Shown piece by piece: positions 7,781 through 13,667 of a stretch of 22,554 nt of DNA. Positions within the stretch are counted from its first letter, which is position 1. Each line of letters opens with the position of its first letter. The stretch covers positions 1-22,554 of the forward strand of contig DATAED010000453.1 of the NCBI GenBank assembly GCA_036258195.1. The letters run 5' to 3'. A model generated the notes under the pieces. The model was not told where the DNA came from, did no database searches, and worked only from the letters and a program-made list of their open reading frames with translations. The DNA is from JAKAIY01 sp036258195 (GTDB lineage: Bacteria; Chloroflexota; Ktedonobacteria; Ktedonobacterales; JADMIN01). Position numbers and translations under genes: made by a program.

Positions 7781-8581
7781 CTAGCGCGACTTGAAGCTCG
7801 GCGTGCGCTTCTCGACGTAGGCTGCAATGCCCTCCTTCGCGTCCTCGCTCTGGAAGCAGAGCTGCTGCAGCTCACGCTCCAGGGCCAGCGCTTCCGAGAA
7901 GGCAATCTCGGAGCCAGACTGCACCGAGCGCTTCAGGCGACCCACCGCCCGCGCGGACTTGTTGGGCGGGCAGAAGCTGCGGGCGTACTCCATCACCTTG
8001 TCCCAGTAGCCCTCGGACTCATAGATGTAGTTGATGAGGCCCAGTTCCTGCGCCTCCTCGAACGACATCAGCCGCGCCTCGGCCATCAGCTCGATGGCCT
8101 TGTTCTTGGGCAGAGCGCGCGCCATGCGCTGCGTGCCGCCGGTGCCGGGCAGCACACCCAGACTCAGCTCTGGCAGGCCGATCTTGCCAGCGCCCTTGCG
8201 CGCGATGCGAATGTCGCAGGCCAGCGCGATCTCCAGCCCGCCGCCGACGGTGTGGCCGTTGAGCGCGGCGATCACCAACTTGGGCGTCTGCTCCAGGCGG
8301 GTCAGCGTCTCATTGGCGTGCAGGCAGAAGTAATACTTGAAGTTCGGCGTCACCGAGTTGAGCATGGTGATCTCGGCGCCCGCCGAGAAGAACTTGTCGC
8401 CCGCGCCCCGAATCAGGATGACATGCACATCCTCGTCGAAACGCGCCTTGAGGATCGCCGCATCGAGCTGGCTCATCATTTCGTAGCTGTACGTGTTGGC
8501 CGGGGGATTCGTCAGTTCGATGATGCCCACACCGTCTTGCGCGGTGTAGTTCACCAGTACCTTCTCGCTCACCGTGGTCAT
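7781..8581 (-). CDS. Enoyl-CoA hydratase/isomerase (crotonase) family protein
   Basis: A 266-residue crotonase-fold protein. The oxyanion-hole stretch FFSAGAEI and both catalytic glutamates are visible: GGGLEIALACD (E117) and LPELSLGVLPGTGGTQR (E138). Having both acids favours hydratase activity over simple isomerase activity. It would act on an enoyl-CoA intermediate in the cytoplasm after ring oxygenation. The start at 8581 is chosen because AAGGAG lies upstream and the ATG overlaps the stop of the previous gene as ATGA, implying translational coupling. At this length it is PaaF/PaaG-sized and not the about 550-residue BoxC dihydrolase. Which step it performs is inferred from its place behind the oxygenase genes. 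Confidence 0.92.
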   Translation of the reverse strand: MTTVSEKVLVNYTAQDGVGIIELTNPPANTYSYEMMSQLDAAILKARFDEDVHVILIRGAGDKFFSAGAEITMLNSVTPNFKYYFCLHANETLTRLEQTPKLVIAALNGHTVGGGLEIALACDIRIARKGAGKIGLPELSLGVLPGTGGTQRMARALPKNKAIELMAEARLMSFEEAQELGLINYIYESEGYWDKVMEYARSFCPPNKSARAVGRLKRSVQSGSEIAFSEALALERELQQLCFQSEDAKEGIAAYVEKRTPSFKSR

Positions 8582-8823
8582 GCGATATCTCCTTTGTCTC
8601 GATTGTCGCCGTTGTCTCTGTTGCGGGTCTGAAACACGTCCAGGATTGCGTCGTCTTTGACATACTCGAAGGGTGTGTGGCAGCGCTGGCAATACATCTG
8701 TACCGTCAGCAACTGCTGGCCGAACAGCGCCAGCGGCTCGGTCTCCTCCGCGCCACAGTAGGGGCAGAGGACACGCGCGCGCGGCTCGGCATGCGCCTGA
8801 TCTCGCTGGTTGGACTGATTCAT
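8578..8823 (-). CDS. Stand-alone zinc ribbon corresponding to the C-terminal part of PaaD
   Basis: An 81-residue protein with CPYCGAEETEPLALFG...YCQRCHTPFEYVK, a four-cysteine zinc ribbon. The spacing and the FG...C..C..PFEY text match the C-terminal zinc ribbon of PaaD as I know it, where it follows a MIP18 domain in one chain. Here the MIP18 domain is a separate gene three positions upstream. PaaD-type proteins serve maturation of the oxygenase metal centre or Fe-S cofactor. ATG 8823 is preferred for its GAGGG nine bases upstream; ATG 8847 in the same frame is possible. The stop overlaps the hydratase start. The tail (RNRDNGDNRDKGD) is a short charged repeat without clear role. Confidence 0.8.
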   Translation of the reverse strand: MNQSNQRDQAHAEPRARVLCPYCGAEETEPLALFGQQLLTVQMYCQRCHTPFEYVKDDAILDVFQTRNRDNGDNRDKGDIA

Positions 8824-8868
8824 CGGAAGCTGCCCTCGTTGCGTCATACTACCCCATAGCGCCGTGTG

Positions 8869-9618
8869 TTATCCCAGGCGGCGTGTCGTAGCGTCCCACT
8901 GCGCCCAGGGCAGCGCATGCGTCAGTCGCCATTCACCCTGCGCATCCTGCTTCACCGGCTCCTCCAACCCCACGCGGTTCAGCACGGGCATGACGGCGGC
9001 CAGGAAGCGGCTGCGCAGCGTATCGGGTGTGGCGTCGATCACACCGTCATCGTAGAGGCGTCGCATGGCGGGATCATCGTCTGGCCCAAACCAGCAGAGC
9101 GACTCTTTCCACCAGGGGGCCAGCGCGGCCACCAGATGCGCCCGCACGGCGCCGCCTGCGTTGGCTAGCCGCGCCACCCATCCCTCGGCGTTCATGAAGT
9201 GCAGGCGCTCCTCCTGCAAGACCTTGGGGGCGCGCGCGTGCAACGGCTCGTAGCTGGAGTTTTGCGCCGCCGCGAAGAAGGTCGTCAGCGCGGTATCCAG
9301 CAGGAAGTTGGCGGCGATGAGGTCTGGCCATCCGTCGAACTCATGATCGAGCGCCGCGACACGATAGCGCGTATCGCGGGTCATGGGGTCGAGCTGCTGC
9401 GGGTCGGCCTGCCCCTGGGCGAACTGCTCCAGCAGCGGGTAGAGCGTGCGGGCATGCCCCAGCTCGTCCTGCACCATCGCGGCGGCGGCCACAGCGGCCT
9501 CCAGCGAGGGCGCGCCATTGCTCCAGTAGGCGTAGCGCCGACCGAGCAGGTGTTTGTTATCCGCCAGCGACGACAGCACGTCGAAGAGCGCCGCGTTGTC
9601 AATGGCTGTTGCTACCAT
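8869..9618 (-). CDS. paaC: PaaC-like subunit of phenylacetyl-CoA-epoxidase-type oxygenase
   Basis: A 249-residue ferritin-fold protein. LADNKHLLGRRYAYWSNGAP and MVQDELGHARTLY correspond to the first and second helices of PaaC. In the E. coli complex PaaC supports PaaA structurally and lacks a full metal site. Here two ExxH motifs remain, E52-x-x-H55 (DELGH) and E137-x-x-H140 (EERLH), with aspartates (D20; D99 or D108) where other ligands would be expected. It should form heterodimers with the PaaA-like protein. ATG 9618 follows a GAGGGAG stretch; the gene is 39 bases behind the paaB-like gene. Family is well supported; the symbol denotes similarity, not a proved substrate. Confidence 0.87.
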   Translation of the reverse strand: MVATAIDNAALFDVLSSLADNKHLLGRRYAYWSNGAPSLEAAVAAAAMVQDELGHARTLYPLLEQFAQGQADPQQLDPMTRDTRYRVAALDHEFDGWPDLIAANFLLDTALTTFFAAAQNSSYEPLHARAPKVLQEERLHFMNAEGWVARLANAGGAVRAHLVAALAPWWKESLCWFGPDDDPAMRRLYDDGVIDATPDTLRSRFLAAVMPVLNRVGLEEPVKQDAQGEWRLTHALPWAQWDATTRRLG

Positions 9619-9657
9619 AGTCTGCCTGGACTCCCTCTGGTTTCCTCAGCCGCTCCA

Positions 9658-9897
9658 CTACGACGCGATGACCGTCACGATGCTGTCGCGCGGGATCAGC
9701 GTCATCTCAATCCAGGGAAACTCGTCGTAGATGCTGCGGGCATAGACTTTGGCCAGCTCTACATCGTCGGCCACGATGTTGCCGATCTCGTGCAGCGGCT
9801 CGTCGTACTTCTGCCGCGCGTAGACCTGCCAGACGCGCGTCTCATTCAGCGCGGCGCGGCGTGGCGTCGCGGCGGACTGCTTTGCGGCGGTCTTCAT
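9658..9897 (-). CDS. paaB: PaaB-like small subunit of the oxygenase
   Basis: A 79-residue protein. ETRVWQVYARQKYDEPLHEIGNIVADDVELAKVYARSIYDE followed by a short hydrophobic strand matches the compact alpha/beta fold of PaaB, which bridges PaaAC dimers in the enterobacterial complex. It has no catalytic residues. The usual GSLHA-type segment reads IGNIVA, so this is a diverged member. The start ATG 9897 overlaps the TGA of the MIP18 gene by four bases; a longer in-frame reading through the upstream gene is out of its reading frame and not credible. Identification rests on both sequence and position between paaA-like and paaC-like genes. Confidence 0.8.
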   Translation of the reverse strand: MKTAAKQSAATPRRAALNETRVWQVYARQKYDEPLHEIGNIVADDVELAKVYARSIYDEFPWIEMTLIPRDSIVTVIAS

Positions 9898-10247
9898 GCC
9901 GAAATCCCCCAGGCGCGCATGGCGTCTACGCCGTCCTCGCTGAGCCGCGCTTTTGTCCAGACCGGATCCCAGACGATCTCGATCTCGACCGCGCGCACGC
10001 CCGGCTCCTGTAAGAGCCGCGCACGAATGTCGTCGGTGATGAACTCGGTGGCCGGGCAGCCCATTGCCGTCAGCGTCAGCGTGACGTGCGCCACCCCATC
10101 GCGCAGGGCCAGCGCGACGATCAGCCCCATATCCACCAGACTGATGGGTATCTCCGGGTCGGTGACCTCGCGCAGCGCATCCCATAGCGCCGGGCAGCAG
10201 GGATCCTGCGCGGCGTGGGTGCTGAGCGAGGGATACTGTGTCGTCAT
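9894..10247 (-). CDS. MIP18/DUF59 metal-sulfur cluster assembly protein (N-terminal half of PaaD)
   Basis: A 117-residue protein with the MIP18 family core: EVTDPEIPISLVDMGLI (about residues 27-43) and the conserved cysteine in LTAMGCPATEFITDDI. Related proteins (SufT, CIA2, PaaD) help insert iron-sulfur or diiron cofactors. In enterobacterial PaaD this domain is fused to a C-terminal zinc ribbon; here the chain stops after the MIP18 domain and the ribbon is encoded at 8578-8823. ATG 10247 overlaps the paaA-like stop as ATGA, and its own stop overlaps the paaB-like start in the same way, so the three genes are tightly coupled. Confidence 0.88.
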   Translation of the reverse strand: MTTQYPSLSTHAAQDPCCPALWDALREVTDPEIPISLVDMGLIVALALRDGVAHVTLTLTAMGCPATEFITDDIRARLLQEPGVRAVEIEIVWDPVWTKARLSEDGVDAMRAWGISA

Positions 10248-11191
10248 GCGTCTTGCTCCAGCAGCCGCAGCATCTCGCGCTTGCCGCGCTGCACCATGCC
10301 GACAAACTCTTCATTGGCGGGGCCACGCGCCTTCCAGCGCTTTAGCACGTCATCCCACGTGCAGGCGTCTTCCCAGCGCTTGGCTCTGGCGTCGAAGTGG
10401 CGCGGGAAGGGGTCGTGGACGACGTATTTCTGCGTCTCGGCGTCGTAGTGCGCGGGAACCTTCAGCCCCAGCTCGTCGCACAGCGGCACGGCGGTCGACA
10501 TCCAGATCTGGCGCAGCTCGTCATTGCTGGAGCCTTTGAAGCCGTAGCCGAGCTGCTCGGTGTGCTTCTTGAGGTCGTCGGGCAGACCAAACCACTCGAC
10601 CGTCAGCAGGAACATCCAGTCCACTGCCGCCTGCAATTCGTCGTGGCCAGCGGCGGTCTGGTTGATCTTGCGCATATTCTGCTCGCCGTGGCGCAGGTGG
10701 AAGGTCTCTTCTTTGTCCACCTTGACCAGCGCGCGTTTCCAGGGGCCAAACGTGGTGTTGCGATGCACGTCGCCCAGCAGCGTGTAGCCCGCGCGGTCGT
10801 AGAACGCATTGGCGACGATCATCTCGACCCAGCTATTCAGTGGCACATCGAAGGCGTAGGGATATTTGAACTTGGCCGGCTCGCGCTCGAAGATCAGCGC
10901 ATCGGAGTCGACACCGAGGTCGCGCAGCAGGCGATAGGCGATGTGGGCGTGGGCCAGCTCATCCTGGATGATGGAGACCGCCGACCCGAAGGCGTTGAGC
11001 GAGGGCGCATGGACGGCGGCGTGGTAATAGGCGGGCGCGCTGATCAGCTCGGTATCCGCTGAGACCGTCAGGATGCGCTTGATGCCCTCCAGATAGGCCG
11101 GACTCATGTGCTCGACGGATTCGACGAGCTGTTGCTTGCGCAGCCGCTCCTGAACAGCCGCTTCGCTGAGTGGCGCGATAACCGTAGCCAT
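10244..11191 (-). CDS. paaA: PaaA-like catalytic subunit of ring-epoxidising oxygenase
   Basis: A 315-residue diiron ferritin-fold protein. The two ExxH motifs are IIQDELAHAH (E78, H81) and KVDKEETFHLRHGEQN (E162, H165), with acidic residues E48 and E123 or D132 in the other two helices. This is the pattern of PaaA, which epoxidises the aromatic ring of phenylacetyl-CoA using O2 and electrons from PaaE. ATG 11191 is the first start after the tnpB gene with a plausible Shine-Dalgarno (AAAGGCGG), and N-terminal residues upstream of it look untranslated. It is the first operon gene, 71 bases behind tnpB. No PaaE reductase is in the window. The fold and active site are clear; the substrate may be phenylacetyl-CoA, benzoyl-CoA or another aryl-CoA. 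Confidence 0.92.
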   Translation of the reverse strand: MATVIAPLSEAAVQERLRKQQLVESVEHMSPAYLEGIKRILTVSADTELISAPAYYHAAVHAPSLNAFGSAVSIIQDELAHAHIAYRLLRDLGVDSDALIFEREPAKFKYPYAFDVPLNSWVEMIVANAFYDRAGYTLLGDVHRNTTFGPWKRALVKVDKEETFHLRHGEQNMRKINQTAAGHDELQAAVDWMFLLTVEWFGLPDDLKKHTEQLGYGFKGSSNDELRQIWMSTAVPLCDELGLKVPAHYDAETQKYVVHDPFPRHFDARAKRWEDACTWDDVLKRWKARGPANEEFVGMVQRGKREMLRLLEQDA

Positions 11192-11258
11192 CGTGAGGAT
11201 ACCGCCTTTCAAAACGTGCGAAAACGCATTGATTACTACACGAACGTGCAGCACACCG

Positions 11259-11278
11259 CACCTCACGCAAGCGAGGTG
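11259..11278 (-). other. Hairpin at the 3' end of tnpB (candidate right-end or omega-RNA stem)
   Basis: On the minus strand CACCTCGC and GTGAGGTG pair over eight positions (one G-U) around a TTGC loop. The stem contains the tnpB stop codon. IS200/IS605 elements carry subterminal hairpins at the right end, and the guide (omega) RNA of TnpB arises from the 3' end of the gene and the right end. No T-run follows, so it is not a typical terminator. Confidence 0.5.
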
Positions 11279-12441
11279 TGTGGCCCCAGCCGGGCAAGGA
11301 ACCGCTGGAGGATGTTGACCGCGCTATTTTCGTCACGATCCATCACCAGCCCACAGTTCCCACAGCGATACGTGCGCTTCCACAGCGGCATATCCTGCCT
11401 GTTTCCACAGACTGAACAGTCCTTGGACGTGTACCGCTCATCTAGGCGTTGCAATTCTTTCCCAGCATGCACGCACTTGTAGTCAAGCATCTGCCCAAAG
11501 CGATACAGCCCCCAGTCGTTGAACACCGCCCGATGCAGGCGCTTGTTCTTCTTCTGTTTCTCGTGATGGGCCTTGGTGACCATCTGCCGCTGGGAAAGAT
11601 CACCAATCACGACGGTCCTCGCAACCAGTCGGTAGGCGATCAGAGATGAGGCTTTGTGCAGACAGTCGGTGTGTTTGTTGCGCTTCTGTTCAGAAACGCG
11701 CTGGTAGGTTGCGCTCAGGTGGATATACCGCCGCGACTTCTTCTGGCACGTATCCCGCTTGGAGCGAATCTTGTCAAGTTGGTGGTTGTACCAACCACCG
11801 CCTTTGAACCCGCCAATGTGGAAGATGCGCCCCTGAGTGTCGACGCCCGTCGCCAACGTTTTGATACCAAGATCAAATGCCAGAACCTCGCTGTCCGGCG
11901 GCGTGGGCGCATCGGGTTGTTCGCTGACGAACGAGGCGTAGTAGTGGCCGCGCGCGTCACGGGAAATCGCCACTTCCCGATAGTCTGTGGGGGCGGGTTC
12001 GGTCAGTCGCGTTGCTATGGTGGGATACTGTTTGGGGACGCCCGAAGCGCCACCACCGCCGGTCGGAAGTCTCAGTATGTCGCCTTTCACTTTGATATAC
12101 AAGGCGGGATAGCACAGCGTGAAGAAGGCATGTCGCGGTCGCACGCGTGGAAATCCGGGCGTTTCGCCCGCCTTGACGCGACGGAAAAAGGCTGCCATGG
12201 CCTTGTCCAGCCGAAAGTAGACCTCGTGCAGCAGTTTGCCGTAGACTTGGCGCACGTCGGGGTCATGGTCTTTGCTGGCTTGCAGGCTCAGTTTGGCTGC
12301 CGCCCAGCCAGGCCATGGTTCCCCGTCCCGCAAACGCATCACCCACCAGTTATAGAGACCGCGACATTTGCCCTGCATAAACTCCAGGGCTTCAGCGTCG
12401 GCCTCACTGACCTGGAGCCTGATCTTGGTGCAGAGCAGCAT
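11263..12441 (-). CDS. tnpB: TnpB, IS200/IS605-type RNA-guided nuclease (no tnpA)
   Basis: A 392-residue protein with the OrfB/TnpB layout: N-terminal helix-turn-helix region (CRGLYNWWVMRLRDG), then the RuvC-I motif LAFDLGIKTLATG (aspartate near residue 190), RuvC-II region TVVIGDLSQRQM, a zinc finger CSVC...CGNC (about 342-363) and the RuvC-III motif MDRDENSAVNIL. TnpB uses an RNA from its own 3' end to cut at the vacated donor site. The usual catalytic glutamate of RuvC-II (IEDL) reads IGDL here. ATG 12441 has AAGGTG seven bases upstream and is preferred over GTG 12444. No Y1 transposase gene is near, so it is a lone (IS1341-like) element. It reads toward the paa genes. Confidence 0.93.
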   Translation of the reverse strand: MLLCTKIRLQVSEADAEALEFMQGKCRGLYNWWVMRLRDGEPWPGWAAAKLSLQASKDHDPDVRQVYGKLLHEVYFRLDKAMAAFFRRVKAGETPGFPRVRPRHAFFTLCYPALYIKVKGDILRLPTGGGGASGVPKQYPTIATRLTEPAPTDYREVAISRDARGHYYASFVSEQPDAPTPPDSEVLAFDLGIKTLATGVDTQGRIFHIGGFKGGGWYNHQLDKIRSKRDTCQKKSRRYIHLSATYQRVSEQKRNKHTDCLHKASSLIAYRLVARTVVIGDLSQRQMVTKAHHEKQKKNKRLHRAVFNDWGLYRFGQMLDYKCVHAGKELQRLDERYTSKDCSVCGNRQDMPLWKRTYRCGNCGLVMDRDENSAVNILQRFLARLGPHTSLA

Positions 12442-12468
12442 CACGAATCACCTTTTTGTACGACTGTA

Positions 12469-12484
12469 GCCCGTAGAGACGGGC
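12469..12484. repeat. Left-end hairpin of the tnpB element (candidate)
   Basis: GCCCGT (12469-12474), loop AGAG, ACGGGC (12479-12484): a perfect six-base stem about 28 bases upstream of the tnpB start. IS200/IS605 left ends carry short subterminal hairpins that are recognised by the Y1 transposase. It could also be an ordinary leader hairpin. Confidence 0.45.
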
Positions 12485-12542
12485 GCTAAACACGTGAACC
12501 ATCGCAAGCAGATCTTGCACTAACTCCTTGGTCTCGGCGGGC

Positions 12543-12580
12543 CCTCACCCCTGCCCCACTCCTGGAGAGCGAGGGAAGTT
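12543..12580. repeat. Degenerate GC-rich intergenic repeat
   Basis: CCTCACCCCTGCCCCACTCC, followed by TGGAGAGCGAGGGA, folds with CCCTC against GAGGG and CTCC against GGAG. The CTCACCCC-TGCCCC opening is shared with 14503-14517. It lies in the leader between the minus-strand promoter and tnpB. Confidence 0.5.
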
Positions 12581-12644
12581 GCGCTTGCCGGCGCGTTACG
12601 CCGTCTGACATCACAATCCGCGCACAATTTGAACAACTGGTAGA

Positions 12645-12673
12645 AACATACACAATCCTTTGTGTGCTGTCAA
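12645..12673 (-). promoter_or_regulatory. Sigma70-type promoter driving tnpB and the paa-type operon
   Basis: On the minus strand the -35 is TTGACA (12668-12673), the spacer 17 bases and the -10 TATGTT (12645-12650). This is a near-consensus promoter. The expected transcript starts near 12638 and would cross a leader of about 200 bases, tnpB, and then the paaA-like gene, for which I found no closer promoter. Confidence 0.75.
12650..12665. promoter_or_regulatory. Candidate operator inside the paa-type promoter
   Basis: ACACAA-TCCT-TTGTGT is a perfect palindrome (6-bp arms, 4-base centre) lying between the -10 and -35 of the minus-strand promoter, where a bound repressor would block RNA polymerase. 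CACAATCC recurs at 12612-12619 and CACAATTT at 12623-12630, giving three related half-sites. The obvious candidate binder is the adjacent TetR-type protein. Confidence 0.55.
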
Positions 12674-12772
12674 GCCCTTGCGGGGCGGATCGCGAGCCGT
12701 TGCGCGCCCCAGAAAACCGATGCCAGCGCTGCGTTCACCTGGCCCAGGAGACGTGAAAATGTGGGCGTTGAG

Positions 12773-12801
12773 TTGACAGATACGGCGCATCACAGTATGC
12801 T
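12773..12801 (+). promoter_or_regulatory. Sigma70-type promoter of the tetR gene
   Basis: TTGACA (12773-12778), 17-base spacer, TATGCT (12796-12801). A near-consensus promoter facing away from the paa-type promoter; the two -35 boxes are about 100 bases apart. Transcription should start near 12808, leaving a short leader before the regulator gene. Confidence 0.75.
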
Positions 12802-12817
12802 CACAGGGAGAGCATGC
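12795..12817. promoter_or_regulatory. Candidate operator over the tetR -10 and start site
   Basis: GTATGCTC (12795-12802) and GAGCATGC (12810-12817) form an inverted repeat with seven of eight positions matching and a 7-base centre. It covers the -10 box and the likely transcription start, so binding would repress tetR. Its sequence differs from the palindrome in the opposite promoter. Confidence 0.45.
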
Positions 12818-12840
12818 GCTGACGAGGAGGCGTGCCAGGT

Positions 12841-13527
12841 ATGTCAGGAAGCGCTCCGCAAGACACAGCGGCGACAAAAAAGACCACTCGGTCAAATAGA
12901 TCCAAAGAGACGCAGCGCGTGCGCCTGTCGCAGAAGGCCATCGTCGCCGCCGCCGCTGACCTCTTCGCGCGCAATGGCTTCGGCGCCACTAGCCTCGACG
13001 ACATCGCCTATCAGCTCGGCGCCACCAAAGGCGCTCTCTACTACCACATCAAGAACAAGGAAGATATCCTCCGCCACATCTACCTGATGGTGCTGACCGC
13101 CAGCGAAGAGCCGCTGGCGGAGATTGCCCGCTCCAATGCGCCCGCTGATGAGAAGTTGAGCCGCGCCATCGCGCATCATGTCAGCGTCGCTGCCAGCCGC
13201 TCGCCCGCCATGATGGTGTTCTATCGCGAGCATCCACATCTCTCTGGCCCCTTCGCGCGCGAGATCGTGGAGCGCAAGAAGGTCTACGAGCGCTACTTCG
13301 AGCAGATCATCGAAGAAGGGCAGGCGGCTGGCGTCTTCTCGCCGACCATCGACGCCAAGATCGCCGCATTTGGGTTGCTGGGCATGTGCAACTGGCTCTC
13401 GCAGTGGTATCAGAGCAGCGGCCCCTACACGCACCAGCAGATCGCCGCTATGTTCGCGCAGATGGTCGAGGGCGGGCTTGCCCCCACCCCCAGCCCCTCC
13501 CCCGCCAAGGCGGGAGACGGGAGCTAA
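12841..13527 (+). CDS. TetR/AcrR-family transcriptional regulator, divergent from the paa-type operon
   Basis: A 228-residue protein with a TetR DNA-binding domain: AIVAAAADLFARNGFGATSLDDIAYQLGATKGALYYHIKNKEDIL (about residues 31-75), followed by a helical ligand domain. ATG 12841 is ten bases after GAGGAGG (12824-12830); GTG 12832 in the same frame is only one base from that site and is rejected. Divergent placement suggests it represses the operon and itself and is released by an aromatic CoA ester or related ligand, as PaaR of the TetR family does in Thermus. The last residues (LAPTPSPSPAKAGDGS) are encoded by a dispersed GC-rich repeat, so the C-terminus was probably replaced or extended. 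Effector and targets are inferred. Confidence 0.9.
   Translation: MSGSAPQDTAATKKTTRSNRSKETQRVRLSQKAIVAAAADLFARNGFGATSLDDIAYQLGATKGALYYHIKNKEDILRHIYLMVLTASEEPLAEIARSNAPADEKLSRAIAHHVSVAASRSPAMMVFYREHPHLSGPFAREIVERKKVYERYFEQIIEEGQAAGVFSPTIDAKIAAFGLLGMCNWLSQWYQSSGPYTHQQIAAMFAQMVEGGLAPTPSPSPAKAGDGS
13488..13522. repeat. GC-rich hairpin repeat forming the tetR 3' end
   Basis: CCCCCAGCCCCTCCCCCGCC followed by AAGGCGGGAG matches 3109-3136 with few changes. It folds CTCC..CGCC against GGCGGGAG. It lies inside the last codons of the regulator gene and supplies its stop region. Confidence 0.75.
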
Positions 13528-13667
13528 CCTCACAGGCGCGCCTTGCTGGCTGCGGGCTGGCCCACCTCTGACCTTCTTGCGCCCCGGCCAATGTCGCCTC
13601 AGATTGGCCACGAACTTGCACAGACCATAGTTGAGCCGTCTGTGGCGATCTGTGAGGCGCGTTAGGA

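Larger units (their letters stand above)
11230..12490 (-). mobile_element. Lone tnpB element, approximate extent
   Basis: Limits are estimated from tnpB, a left-side hairpin (12469-12484) and the right-side hairpin (11259-11278). IS605-type elements have no terminal inverted repeats or target duplications, so the exact ends cannot be read from one copy. The element fits between the promoter at 12645-12673 and the paaA-like start and has the operon's orientation. Confidence 0.55.

Noticed and set aside
9199..10539. Plus-strand frame of 446 codons across the paa-type genes
   Set aside because: It runs antisense to four well-supported genes with coupled starts, and its product is an Arg/Ala-rich shadow with no motif.
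12832..12840. GTG start for the TetR gene, three codons upstream
   Set aside because: It is one base from the GAGGAGG ribosome site; ATG 12841 is ten bases away, the expected spacing.
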